The notes beneath the pieces are model-generated. The model was not told the DNA's origin and did not search any database. It was given only the letters and a program-made list of their open reading frames with translations. DNA of 64,000 nt, taken from positions 806,001-870,000 of the forward strand of contig CAVPOX010000004.1 in NCBI GenBank assembly GCA_963707075.1, given 5' to 3'. Shown here piece after piece: positions 55,501-63,996 of the stretch (its first letter is position 1; each line of letters begins with the position of its first letter). Position numbers and translations under genes: made by a program. Origin of the DNA: CAXMQZ01 sp963707075 (lineage in GTDB: Bacteria > Acidobacteriota > Thermoanaerobaculia > Multivoradales > JAHEKO01).

Positions 55501-56562
55501 ATGAAGCGAATCGTCCACATTGTGGGAACTGGAACCATCGGTGAACCCTTGATCGGTCTGTTTACGGACTTCAGCGAGCACATGGGCATCGATGAAGTCA
55601 CGTTCCACAAGCGAACTCCGCTCGATTCGGACAAGTCCCGGATCAAGCACCTGATGGGAAGAGGGGCGAGGCTGGCAGTCGATCGCGACCGCCTCAACTC
55701 GTTCGAGAGAATGGGCCACAAGGTCAGCTACGACTCCGAGGAGGCTCTCGAGCGGGCCGCCGTAGTGATCGACTGCACGCCGGCCGGAAACCAGAACAAG
55801 GAGGACATCTATAGCAAGCTCTCGGGGCCGCGAGGCTTTCTGGCGCAAGGCAGTGAGTTCGGTTTTGGCAAGCCTTATGCCCGTGGCGTTAACGAGGAAG
55901 CTCTTGTCTCAGGGGAAGACAACTATATTCAGATCGTTTCCTGCAACACCCACAACATAACGACTCTGGTCAAGACCCTGTCCAAGGGAGAATCCAGCTA
56001 CGATCTCCAGGCAGGTCGGTTCGTTTGCATGCGTCGAGCCAATGACATCACGCAAACGGGGAAATTCGTGCCGGCACCCAGCGTCGGCCGACATGACGAT
56101 CCGCAGTTCGGTACCCATCACGCTCGCGATGCCTACGGAGTGTTCGAAACTCTCAACCAAAAGCTCGATCTCTTCTCCAGCGCTGTCAAGCTCAACACCC
56201 AGTACATGCATTCCATCTGGTTCGAGCTGACCTTGAATCGCGATACCGACATGGACGAGGTGATGCAGCGCCTGGAAGACAACCACAGGGTTGCTCGCAC
56301 TGACAAGCAGGAGGCCAATCTGATTTTCAGCTTTGGCAGGGATCACGGCTATTACGGCCGCATTCTCTCGCAGACCGTGGTGGTCGTACCCACTCTGGTG
56401 GTTCGCAACAGGAGAGAGATCGTCGGGTTCTGTTTTACACCCCAGGACGGGAACTCACTGCTGTCTTCAGTGGCGGCCGCTCTCTGGATCATGGAGCCGG
56501 ATTGGGAAGACGTGGCTCGTCGACTCCAGCCGATTCGACGCTTCGTCTTCACCGAGATCTGA
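55501..56562 (+). CDS. Type II (archaeal-like) glyceraldehyde-3-phosphate dehydrogenase-like protein
   Basis: This 353-residue protein starts at an ATG with GGGAG upstream. It begins RIVHIVGTGTIGEPLIGLF, a Rossmann dinucleotide site of the type II GAPDH kind (cf. GYGTIGKR). The catalytic cysteine is C148 in QIVSCNTHNITTL. A basic/His-rich segment (FGTHHARDAYGVFE) lies where type II enzymes have their His. Bacterial members of this group exist but are uncommon. Whether it is a glycolytic enzyme or an orphan dehydrogenase cannot be told; ordinary GAPDH would be encoded elsewhere. Confidence 0.75.
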   Translation: MKRIVHIVGTGTIGEPLIGLFTDFSEHMGIDEVTFHKRTPLDSDKSRIKHLMGRGARLAVDRDRLNSFERMGHKVSYDSEEALERAAVVIDCTPAGNQNKEDIYSKLSGPRGFLAQGSEFGFGKPYARGVNEEALVSGEDNYIQIVSCNTHNITTLVKTLSKGESSYDLQAGRFVCMRRANDITQTGKFVPAPSVGRHDDPQFGTHHARDAYGVFETLNQKLDLFSSAVKLNTQYMHSIWFELTLNRDTDMDEVMQRLEDNHRVARTDKQEANLIFSFGRDHGYYGRILSQTVVVVPTLVVRNRREIVGFCFTPQDGNSLLSSVAAALWIMEPDWEDVARRLQPIRRFVFTEI

Positions 56563-56581
56563 GTCCGAGTCGAGCCGCTGA

Positions 56582-57406
56582 GTGCCTATCGACAGTCTCG
56601 ACTTTGGTGACATTCGGCTCGAAGGGGCTTCGCGGGCGGGCGAGGAATCCTGGTTTCGGGTCCGCCCCCCGGGACTGGCCTTCGATGTCGGACGTGGCCC
56701 CGTCGAGCTTACCGGGGTTTCCGATCTTTTTCTGACCCACGGACATCTCGATCACGCTCTCGGTATCCCCTTCCTGCTTTCGCAACGCGCGGCCCGCCAG
56801 GCAGGAGCGACGAGGATCTTCGCTCCGCAATCGGTTGTCGAGCCTCTGGCCCATTGGATCGAGGCCGCGGAGAGGCTCGAGAGCGCGACCTACGACTACG
56901 AAGCTCGCGCCCTCGCGCCCGGGGATCGGGTAGTGGTAGGCAGGGATCTGGCCATCGAGGCCTTCGCGACCGACCATGTTGTGCCGAGTCTTGGCTACCA
57001 TCTCTGGCGGTCGAAGCGGCGCCTGGCAGAGGAGTTTCAAAATCGAACCCCAGATGAGTTGGTGAGACTGCGTCGCCAGGGGATCGATATCGAGCGTCAG
57101 GAGGATGAGCTCTGTCTGGCATACTGTGGAGACACGGGACCGGCGGTGTTCGAGCTCGAACCAAGAATATTCAACGCTTCGGTACTGCTACTCGAGTGCA
57201 CCTTTGTCGATGAAGCTTCGAAATCGCGAGCCCGAACCTACAAGCACATGCACCTTGGGGATCTGGTGGAGCGGGCAGGAGAGTTCAGGAACAGAGAACT
57301 TGTGCTGCACCACTTCAGCCGTCGGTATGCCCCCTCGGCGCTGAGGATCGAGCTCGAGAAACGACTGCGACTGCCCCAAACACGGGTTCACTTGTTCGGC
57401 TGTTGA
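56582..57406 (+). CDS. RNase Z-like metallo-beta-lactamase hydrolase
   Basis: This 274-residue protein has the metal motif LFLTHGHLDHALGIP and the later DTGPAVF, ATDHVVPSLGYHLW and LVLHHFSRRYAP ligand regions of the MBL fold, in the order seen in RNase Z (tRNA 3'-end processing). A GTG at 56582 starts it, 20 bases after the GAPDH-like stop. The next gene begins two bases after its stop. It could be true RNase Z (rnz) or a related hydrolase. Confidence 0.78.
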   Translation: MPIDSLDFGDIRLEGASRAGEESWFRVRPPGLAFDVGRGPVELTGVSDLFLTHGHLDHALGIPFLLSQRAARQAGATRIFAPQSVVEPLAHWIEAAERLESATYDYEARALAPGDRVVVGRDLAIEAFATDHVVPSLGYHLWRSKRRLAEEFQNRTPDELVRLRRQGIDIERQEDELCLAYCGDTGPAVFELEPRIFNASVLLLECTFVDEASKSRARTYKHMHLGDLVERAGEFRNRELVLHHFSRRYAPSALRIELEKRLRLPQTRVHLFGC

Positions 57407-57407
57407 T

Positions 57408-58616
57408 ATGAAAACCAGGCGAGAAGACGAGCAGGCCAAACCCGGGGCTCTGTTGGCGACGGTGGAGGAGCTCGAAGTGGTGGTCGAAAAGCTGGTGGCC
57501 GGAGGCGAAGGCTTTGCCCGCTGGGAAGGCATCCCGATCTTTGTTCCGCGCTCGGCTCCGGGAGATCACTTGCGCGTGCGTTTGATCGAGCGTCGTCCGG
57601 ACTATGGCCGGGCAGAGATCCTGGAGATCTTGAAGGCCGGTCCCGGTCGTCGGGTCGCCCCCTGCGGCTACTTCGGCGAGTGTGGAGGCTGTGATTTGCA
57701 GCACATCGATGATGAGCTGCAAGCGACGCTCAAGGCGGCAGCAGTTCGCGAGACGCTGGTCCGACTCGGTGGAGTCTCCACAGAGGTGCCTGTCGAGATC
57801 GTCTTCGGAGCAGCCTGGGGATACCGACAGCGGGCTCAGCTACATACCCAGGTGGACGACCAGGCGGCCATTCGTGTCGGTTTCCATGCCCGTCGAGGTC
57901 ACACCCTCGTGGCGGTGGATTCGTGCCCGGTGTTGGTGCCCGAGCTCGAAGCGCAACTGCCCCGTCTTGCGGAACGCCTGCCCAGCCCACCGCCAAAGCG
58001 TCTGGATCTGCTGGTGGGCGATGATGGTGCCTTGAGCTCAGCGCCCCGGGGCACGGACCTTCCTCACGGTGAGGTGGAGATCGCTGTCGGTGGCCTCGAC
58101 TATCAGCTGGATGCCCGGTGCTTCTTTCAAACCCACCGTCAATTGCTTCCCGACCTCGTTCGACAGGTAGTCGGCGAGTGGCGAGGGAGTCTCGCCTATG
58201 ACCTGTTTGCGGGAGTGGGTTTCTTCAGCCTGCCACTCGCTGCGCTCTATGACCGCGTCGTAGCTGTCGAGGGAGATCGAACCTCTGGCAGGTATCTGCA
58301 GCGCAACGCCCGCCTCAACCGACTGAAGGGACTGGAGTATGTCCACTCCGCGGTGGAGAGTTGGGTACCGCGCCTGCCGGAGGGTGTCGATCGAGTGGTC
58401 GTCGACCCGCCGCGCGCCGGGTTATCCGGAAAGATCAGGGAATTCCTGTGCCAGCGCAAACCCAGGCATCTGACCTACGCCTCCTGTCATCCAGCTACCC
58501 TGGCACGGGATCTGCGGGCTTTGGATCGGGCCTTCGTCCTCGAGCACTTGAGCCTGGTCGATCTGTTTCCACAGACTGGCCATATGGAGGTCGTCGCCCA
58601 GCTGCGGGGACGGTAG
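57408..58616 (+). CDS. 23S rRNA m5U methyltransferase, RlmD/RumA family
   Basis: This 402-residue SAM enzyme has a TRAM RNA-binding domain (about 20-78), an Fe-S motif CGYFGECGGCDLQH (residues about 83-96), the SAM region YDLFAGVGFFSLPLA, VVVDPPRAGLS, catalytic nucleophile in YASCHPATLARD and the C-terminal LVDLFPQTGHMEVVAQL. It starts two bases after the MBL gene, so probably co-transcribed. The exact uridine (RlmC or RlmD site) cannot be decided. Confidence 0.93.
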   Translation: MKTRREDEQAKPGALLATVEELEVVVEKLVAGGEGFARWEGIPIFVPRSAPGDHLRVRLIERRPDYGRAEILEILKAGPGRRVAPCGYFGECGGCDLQHIDDELQATLKAAAVRETLVRLGGVSTEVPVEIVFGAAWGYRQRAQLHTQVDDQAAIRVGFHARRGHTLVAVDSCPVLVPELEAQLPRLAERLPSPPPKRLDLLVGDDGALSSAPRGTDLPHGEVEIAVGGLDYQLDARCFFQTHRQLLPDLVRQVVGEWRGSLAYDLFAGVGFFSLPLAALYDRVVAVEGDRTSGRYLQRNARLNRLKGLEYVHSAVESWVPRLPEGVDRVVVDPPRAGLSGKIREFLCQRKPRHLTYASCHPATLARDLRALDRAFVLEHLSLVDLFPQTGHMEVVAQLRGR

Positions 58617-58620
58617 TCCG

Positions 58621-58854
58621 TCAGTCAGAGAGTCTCTCGGCCAGGAGGTCTTCGACCTCTCCGTCTCCGGGAAATCGACCGGTCTTGCGCTTCGAATAGA
58701 CGGCCTCTCCGTCGAGATGGACCTCGAAGACGCCGTTGCGGCCCTCAATGAGCTCTGGCTGAATGCCCAAGCGTTCCTGAATGCTGTCCGCCAGACCGGC
58801 GGCACGGGGATGGTAGTTTCAAACTACGCAATATTCGATCGTCACGGATGCCAT
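58621..58854 (-). CDS. selW: SelW-like (Rdx family) selenoprotein with in-frame TGA
   Basis: The minus strand encodes a 77-residue protein if the TGA at 58819-58821 is read as selenocysteine: ASVTIEYCVVU then NYHPRAAGLADSIQERLG, ending RKTGRFPGDGEVEDLLAER. Apart from U12 in place of Cys it is a full-length SelW/Rdx thioredoxin-like protein with a CxxU redox motif, and frame, start and stop (58621-58623) all agree. GAGGAG lies nine bases before the ATG at 58854. A SECIS-like hairpin with a GGUCU loop follows the TGA at the right distance. Rdx proteins act as cellular redox partners. Read as a stop, the TGA would give an 11-residue peptide, so an ordinary caller skips the gene. It lies between rlmD-like and folE, on the opposite strand. 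Confidence 0.88.
58786..58805 (-). promoter_or_regulatory. Bacterial SECIS element of the SelW-like gene
   Basis: Counting from the U of UGA, bases 17-36 form GU(G)CCGCC-GGUCU-GGCGGAC: a 7-bp stem with a single bulged G and the loop GGUCU. E. coli fdhF has the same apical GGUC and a bulged U in a similarly placed stem. It lies inside the coding sequence, as bacterial SECIS elements must. Confidence 0.8.
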
Positions 58855-58961
58855 CGCTGATGTCTCCTCGGCGCGGAGTTGGCGCGCCAGCCGAGTATGT
58901 CTCACCAGGCCATGGGATACAATCACCTTTTCCCTGTCTCAACCATGAGGGTAGCTGACAA

Positions 58962-59594
58962 ATGAATGAAGATAACGATCTGGTGAGACCGAGCGCCGAA
59001 GCCTGGTTGGAGGCCTCTATGACCGCCGAGGAGCAGGAAAGGGTCGTGAAAATAGCCGAGCATGTCAGGGCGATTCTCACTGAGCTCGAGCTCGATCCGG
59101 CAGATCCCAATCTGGCCGAGACCGATGTTCGGGTCGCCAAGATGTACATGGAGATGTTCCATGGCCTCAAGGAGGGCTCGGAACCGCGGGTCACGACCTT
59201 CCCCAACGAAGAGGACTACGGTCACATGGTGATGGAAAAGGACATTCCCTTCTATTCCATGTGTGCCCATCACCTGGTGCCCTTCTATGGGAAAGCGCAT
59301 ATCGCATATATACCGCGCGAGAACATTATTGGACTATCCAAGTTCGCCCGAATTCTGGAGTTCTATGCCAAGAGGCCCCAGCTTCAGGAGAGGCTGACTG
59401 AACAAGTGGTGGGTTTCCTGGAAGAGAAGTTGAACCCCATGGGCGCCATGGTTGTCATCGAGGCGCGCCATCTCTGCGTTGAGATGCGTGGTGTCAAGAA
59501 ACCAGGTGCTCTCACTGTCACTTCCGCCATTCGCGGGGCTTTTCATCAACGGTCTGTTCGTGAAGAATTTCTGGATCTTCTGCGCCGCGCTTGA
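58962..59594 (+). CDS. folE: GTP cyclohydrolase I
   Basis: This 210-residue cytoplasmic enzyme opens GTP to 7,8-dihydroneopterin triphosphate for folate (or pterin) synthesis. It has the zinc ligands and active site in YSMCAHHLVPFYGKAHIAYIP, LEEKLNPMGAMVVIEARHLC and MRGVKKPGALT. ATG at 58962 follows a purine-rich site. The family usually has about 190-220 residues. The following gene starts inside its last 35 bases in another frame. Confidence 0.96.
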   Translation: MNEDNDLVRPSAEAWLEASMTAEEQERVVKIAEHVRAILTELELDPADPNLAETDVRVAKMYMEMFHGLKEGSEPRVTTFPNEEDYGHMVMEKDIPFYSMCAHHLVPFYGKAHIAYIPRENIIGLSKFARILEFYAKRPQLQERLTEQVVGFLEEKLNPMGAMVVIEARHLCVEMRGVKKPGALTVTSAIRGAFHQRSVREEFLDLLRRA

Positions 59595-60162
59595 AGTGGT
59601 CCTGGTGCTGTCCCTGGTTGCCGTTTCGCCTGCGCTGGCGGCGAAGCGCAAGAAGCAGGGTGCCGAGGACCTGACCAACTTCCTGTTGTCACCTCGCTAC
59701 TCTCAATGGCTGGTGGGGCCGATCGGCATGATCGCAGATGAGGTCGAAAAGGAAGCCTATCTCGGTCTTCAGGATGACGGGGCGGCGGTCGTTTTCATTG
59801 ACGAGTTCTGGAGTAAGCGCGGAGGCGAGACAGTCTTTCCGGCGAAGAGTCCCAAGGTAATTTTCGACGAACGCAAGGAAGAGGCCGATAGGCTGTTCGA
59901 TGAACGCACCTATGCCGGGCACCGGACAGACAGGGGTACCCTTTTCGTACTTTACGGCGAACCAGAGGAGATCAGGTTCGAGGCAGCCCCGAAAGGGCGC
60001 GGTGAGTTCCTCGAGATCTGGGAGTACGGCAAGGACTCCGAGCCTGGGTTGGATGGGCGGCAGCCGGAAACGATCTACTACTTCGTCAAGAAGGATGGGC
60101 GAACGACGTTTTACAAAGGGCCCAGAGGTCAGCAAATCCCCGGGGTGAGAGTCAGACAGTGA
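59560..60162 (+). CDS. Exported GWxTD-domain protein
   Basis: This 200-residue protein has an N-terminal hydrophobic export segment (FWIFCAALEVVLVLSLVAVSPALA) and a C-terminal domain with VFIDEFWSKRGGETVFPAKSP, YAGHRTDRGTLFVLYGEPEEIRF and LEIWEYGKDSEPG, which is the GWxTD family common in Acidobacteria and relatives. A GTG at 59560 is the chosen start, overlapping folE by 35 bases; GTG at 59596 just after the folE stop is the alternative but loses the n-region. Function unknown. Confidence 0.78.
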   Translation: MKNFWIFCAALEVVLVLSLVAVSPALAAKRKKQGAEDLTNFLLSPRYSQWLVGPIGMIADEVEKEAYLGLQDDGAAVVFIDEFWSKRGGETVFPAKSPKVIFDERKEEADRLFDERTYAGHRTDRGTLFVLYGEPEEIRFEAAPKGRGEFLEIWEYGKDSEPGLDGRQPETIYYFVKKDGRTTFYKGPRGQQIPGVRVRQ

Positions 60163-60172
60163 GGAGTCGGAA

Positions 60173-61246
60173 ATGAGTCAGCCGAGAGCTGTTCTTGCAG
60201 GGGTGGGAATCCATGTGCCGCCGATACGCGTGGACAACGCCATGTTGTCGAGGATCATGGACACCAGCGACCAATGGATCCGTGAAAGAAGCGGCATTGA
60301 GACTCGCTTCTATGTAGAGCCCGGTGTCGGTTCCTCCGACCTCGGTGTTCTGGCCTCTCAGGCGGCCCTCGAGGATGCCGGAATGGAAGGAGGCGAGATC
60401 GACTACATTGTCTGCGCCACCATGACCCCAGATCACTACTTTCCAGGATCAGGCACTCTGATCCAGCAAAAGTTGGGTCTCGGGCCGCTGCCAGCACTGG
60501 ACATTCGGCAGCAATGCGCCGGTTTTGCCTATGGACTGCAGATGGTTGACGCCCTGATTCGTAGCGGTCAGGCCAGGAATGTGTTGCTCGTTGGTACTGA
60601 CGTGCATACCACGCTGATGCCCTACACCGAGCACACCTGGGACGTACTCTATGGTCGCGATGTCGGACCATTGGCCGACGGCGTTTTCGAATGGAACTCT
60701 CAATTTCGACACCTCGTTGTTCTGTTTGGGGACGCAGCGGGTGCCATGGTATTCCGAACGGGTGACGCCGACGACGGCCGTGGAATTCTCGGGTCGGTCT
60801 TGCTCGGAGACGGTGGTGGTGCCGAGATCCTCCATGTGCCTGGGGGAGGCTCCGCCTCGCGGCCCTGGGTGGATGCTGAAATGATCGCCGAGGGACGGAC
60901 GGTGCCGGTGATGGACGGACGGCAGGTGTTCAAACAAGCGGTGACCAAGATGCCCGAAGTGACCCGGCAGGTGCTCGAACAAGAGGGGCACACTGTTGAA
61001 GATCTGGATCTCGTGATCATGCATCAGGCCAATTTGCGTATCAACGAGGCTGCCCAGAAAGCGCTGGGTCTCCCGCCCGAGAAAACGTACAACAACATCC
61101 AGAAGTACGGCAACACGACCTCGGCGACGTTGCCGCTGTGCTTTTACGAAGCCCGCGAAGAGGGCAAGGCACCCCCCGGCTCTCTTGTGGCCTTCACGGC
61201 CCTCGGAGCCGGTCTCCACTGGGGCTCGGTGTTGCTCCGCGTCTAG
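60173..61246 (+). CDS. fabH: 3-oxoacyl-ACP synthase III (KAS III family)
   Basis: This 357-residue enzyme primes fatty-acid synthesis by condensing acyl-CoA with malonyl-ACP. It has the catalytic triad C115 (DIRQQCAGF), H284 (IMHQANLRI) and N314 (YGNTTSATLP). H and N sit about 40 residues later than in E. coli FabH (112/244/274), owing to inserts such as HTWDVLYGRDVGPLADGV and RTGDADDGRGIL, so it may use longer or unusual acyl primers. ATG at 60173 has GAGGAG upstream, overlapping the GWxTD stop. Its stop overlaps the convergent TPR gene. Confidence 0.88.
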   Translation: MSQPRAVLAGVGIHVPPIRVDNAMLSRIMDTSDQWIRERSGIETRFYVEPGVGSSDLGVLASQAALEDAGMEGGEIDYIVCATMTPDHYFPGSGTLIQQKLGLGPLPALDIRQQCAGFAYGLQMVDALIRSGQARNVLLVGTDVHTTLMPYTEHTWDVLYGRDVGPLADGVFEWNSQFRHLVVLFGDAAGAMVFRTGDADDGRGILGSVLLGDGGGAEILHVPGGGSASRPWVDAEMIAEGRTVPVMDGRQVFKQAVTKMPEVTRQVLEQEGHTVEDLDLVIMHQANLRINEAAQKALGLPPEKTYNNIQKYGNTTSATLPLCFYEAREEGKAPPGSLVAFTALGAGLHWGSVLLRV

Positions 61247-62220
61247 CGGCTGCGCGTCGTCAGGCGCACCTTGATCTCCTGGATCAAGGCGTCGGACTGC
61301 TGCTGCCACTGAGCCGGAGTGAACTGATTGGCGGGAGCACTGAGCTGGATCTGTCCTTTGCCATCGCTGCCGTTGGTTAGCTTGATTCTCATCTGGCCCC
61401 AGATCAAGGCCCACTCCGGAGTCACCTCGACCCTTCGATCGAACGGCTGATTCGAGAACTGAAGGGCATCGAGAACGGATTGGAGCAGAACACTGTCGGT
61501 GCCCTCGAACGGCGTCGCCACCTCGAAGATTCGCTGATAAGCCCCGGGGGGAACCCTGTAGGCGTCGTTGCTGAGAATCTCGACGAACCGCGGATTGCTT
61601 TCCAGTTCGCGGAAGTTGGGGTCGGTTCGTGCGCGCAGCCGACTCTTCTCATCGAGTGCGATCGCCTGACGAAGATGCTCGATTGCCGGTCCGGCGTAAC
61701 CGGCCATGGCGTAATTGGTGGAGACCAGATAGAAAGACTCGGCTGAGGTGGCGTTGTTACCGAGATAGGCTCGAAAGTAGTTGCTGGCTTCTTGCAGATT
61801 GCCTTGCAGGAGCTCGACGGCCCCTATATTCAGGTCGTTGTCGGGGGCCTCAGGATCGAGAGCCTTGGCTTCCTCCAGAGCTTCCAAAGCCTCCGGGTAG
61901 CGTTGGTTCGCCAGATCCAGCGCGGCTCGGTTGAGCCAGGCCTGTCTGAGCCGCGGGTCGATCTCCAGCGACCTGTCCAGGTCGCGCCTGCCTTTGTCCA
62001 GATCTCCCACCATGAACAGGGCTGTGCTTCGCAAGAGGTAGGCCTGGGCTGAAGGAGGTTTCTTCTTGACCAGCTCATCGAGAATCTCCAGCGCGGCACT
62101 GGGGTCCCCGCCGTCCAGGAGCTCCTGCGCTTGCGCCAGTTGCTCGGTGTTGGCCTGCGCCAGGAGAGTGACGGGAGCGATCAGCGCGAAGCCAAGCAGC
62201 ATCACGAAGCGTGGCATCAT
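61243..62220 (-). CDS. Exported TPR protein
   Basis: This 325-residue protein has a signal peptide (to about 22, VTLLAQ) and at least four TPR-like repeats (AQELLDGGDPSAALEILDEL, LRSTALFMVGDLDKGRRDLDRSL, LDLANQRYPEALEALEEA, IGAVELLQGNLQEASNYFRAY). A beta-rich C-terminus lacks a known family. The likely role is protein-protein interaction in the envelope. Its stop codon overlaps the fabH stop. Confidence 0.85.
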   Translation of the reverse strand: MMPRFVMLLGFALIAPVTLLAQANTEQLAQAQELLDGGDPSAALEILDELVKKKPPSAQAYLLRSTALFMVGDLDKGRRDLDRSLEIDPRLRQAWLNRAALDLANQRYPEALEALEEAKALDPEAPDNDLNIGAVELLQGNLQEASNYFRAYLGNNATSAESFYLVSTNYAMAGYAGPAIEHLRQAIALDEKSRLRARTDPNFRELESNPRFVEILSNDAYRVPPGAYQRIFEVATPFEGTDSVLLQSVLDALQFSNQPFDRRVEVTPEWALIWGQMRIKLTNGSDGKGQIQLSAPANQFTPAQWQQQSDALIQEIKVRLTTRSR

Positions 62221-62329
62221 ATTGCAACCCTAGAATATCTTCGACATGGGCTCAATAGCTCAGTTCACATCGACAGTCGCTGCGTAATGGCCCACAACCC
62301 TTTGTCGTCGCGCACACTAGAATAGGACG

Positions 62330-63400
62330 ATGTCAGTCGAGACGCCCCTCCCGAACGTTATTGCCCAAGGCATCCGTCAGCGAGTCGTTGGCCAGGACGA
62401 GGCTGTTCGTGAGGTGTCGATTGCGCTTGCCAAGCGTCTGGCCGGGCTGCGCACCGGCAACGTCCTGATGATCGGCGCTTCCGGTACCGGCAAGACCACC
62501 TTGATGCGGGCAGTCGAGGAGTACCTGGGCGCGGATGAAGCCCTGGCGGCCCAAACGATGTTGATTCGGGTGCACGCCAACGTATTGGCCGAGCATGCGG
62601 AGGAGGGCAAGGCGGGTGAGGTTCTTCTGCGTCGACTCCTCGACAAGGCGAGGGAGGATCTTGGACAGGAGGTCGGGGTCGACACCCTGCTCGAAAGAGT
62701 GGGTAGGGGAATCGTTTTTGTCGATGAAGTCGACAAGATCCGGGCCTCGGTGGGTGACCAGCCCAACGTGCCCGGAATCCGGGCCCAGGAGTCCCTGCTG
62801 ACCTTGATCGAGAACGAAGCGATTCCGTTCTCTCTGCCGGACTGGGCAGGAGGAAATACCGTGACGTTCGATGCCAGTCACCTTCTGTTTGTCTGCGCTG
62901 GAGCATTCGAAGGTCTCTACGACGCGGTCTACGATCGCATCACCGTAGGACGGGATCGGGGTGCGCTGCAGGGCGTCAGCGTGATGGAGGGCGGACAGGT
63001 TCACCACGAGATGCGCTTCTCATTGCGAGACTGGATGCGCTACGAGGATCTCTTCGATTACGGGATGACCCCGCAGTTTCTGTCCCGATTCGATGCCCAT
63101 GTGCTGCTCAACGACCTCGGTGAGCAGGAGTTGGTCGACATCTTCCTCAACAGTCCGGAATCGGGATATCACCAGACCCGGGCCTACTTCGAGGCAGTCG
63201 GCGTCCAGCTCGCCATCTCGCCGGCCGCCGTCCGCCGTATCGCACGAGAGGCCGGCAAGCAGCCCCGTCTGGGAGCTCGAGCTCTCAAGGAAGTATTTCG
63301 TCGCGTCGTTCGGGACTACGAGTTCGCGCCACGTGAAGCCGCTCGCGACGGGACGCTGATGATCGACCTTCCTGAAGTCGATAGCGCCCTGGGCGACTGA
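62330..63400 (+). CDS. AAA+ ATPase, ClpX/HslU-like, without zinc domain
   Basis: This 356-residue ATPase has Walker A GASGTGKTT, Walker B GIVFVDEVDKI, an arginine-bearing sensor segment (MTPQFLSRFDAHVLL) and a C-terminal D2-type domain (AREAGKQPRLGARALKEVFRRVV) typical of ClpX/HslU unfoldases. It lacks the N-terminal Cys4 zinc domain of ClpX and no protease gene is near. It may work alone or with a protease encoded elsewhere. ATG at 62330 is preceded by ordinary intergenic DNA without a strong ribosome site. Confidence 0.83.
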   Translation: MSVETPLPNVIAQGIRQRVVGQDEAVREVSIALAKRLAGLRTGNVLMIGASGTGKTTLMRAVEEYLGADEALAAQTMLIRVHANVLAEHAEEGKAGEVLLRRLLDKAREDLGQEVGVDTLLERVGRGIVFVDEVDKIRASVGDQPNVPGIRAQESLLTLIENEAIPFSLPDWAGGNTVTFDASHLLFVCAGAFEGLYDAVYDRITVGRDRGALQGVSVMEGGQVHHEMRFSLRDWMRYEDLFDYGMTPQFLSRFDAHVLLNDLGEQELVDIFLNSPESGYHQTRAYFEAVGVQLAISPAAVRRIAREAGKQPRLGARALKEVFRRVVRDYEFAPREAARDGTLMIDLPEVDSALGD

Positions 63401-63417
63401 GCCCCGTCATCGTCCGA

Positions 63418-63996
63418 CTAGTCGGAATCGCGATAGCGGCGCTTCTTCCAGAGGTTGCGCAAGGGCACCAGAAAGGTCAAGGTCAACGCCAGTACCAGAG
63501 CCAGAATGAGGTTTCTGACCACCTCGCCCTTGTCCGCAGAGGTGACGCTGAAGATAGCGTAGCCAAAGTAAGTCCAGATAAACAGAGAAGGGAAAAGGCC
63601 GATCGCAGTGGCGGAGACAAAGGTCGGCCATCGGACTCCTGCCATGGCGGCGCCGAAGTTGATGACGGCGAAAGGGATCGGCAGGAATCGTGAGCGCACA
63701 ACGGCCCAAAAGCCGTGTTTTTCGAGCAGCGCCTCGGCCCGCATCAGGAGGGCGTCCGGGGCGAGATGCAGGATGAGATCTCTGCCGAGGGTCCGAGCCA
63801 GCAGATAGCTGGCACTGGCGCCGAGCAGGCAGCCGATGAAGTTGTAGAACCAACCCCACCAGATGCCGAAAACGATCCCACCGGCCCAAATCAAGGGGCT
63901 TACCGGAAGGCCCGTGGGAGAAAGAACCACGTAGAGGCCGATCAGGGCCAGAGGCGCCCACCAGGCTGATCGAAGATCCTCCATCAGCGCGATCAT
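63418..63996 (-). CDS. VTT-domain membrane protein (DedA/TVP38 type)
   Basis: This 192-residue protein has about five hydrophobic helices and the VTT core: YVVLSPTGLPVSPLIWAGGIVFG, FYNFIGCLLGASASYLLART and RSRFLPIPFAVINFGAAMAGV. Such proteins act in membrane homeostasis or lipid scrambling. It starts at an ATG four bases from the window edge, so the true start may lie outside. It is convergent with the ClpX-like gene. Confidence 0.85.
   Translation of the reverse strand: MIALMEDLRSAWWAPLALIGLYVVLSPTGLPVSPLIWAGGIVFGIWWGWFYNFIGCLLGASASYLLARTLGRDLILHLAPDALLMRAEALLEKHGFWAVVRSRFLPIPFAVINFGAAMAGVRWPTFVSATAIGLFPSLFIWTYFGYAIFSVTSADKGEVVRNLILALVLALTLTFLVPLRNLWKKRRYRDSD

Noticed and set aside
58422..58805. 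Minus-strand 127-residue open frame over the SelW-like gene
   Set aside because: It is in a different frame from the SelW reading, overlaps the RlmD-like gene's 3' end and has no family features.
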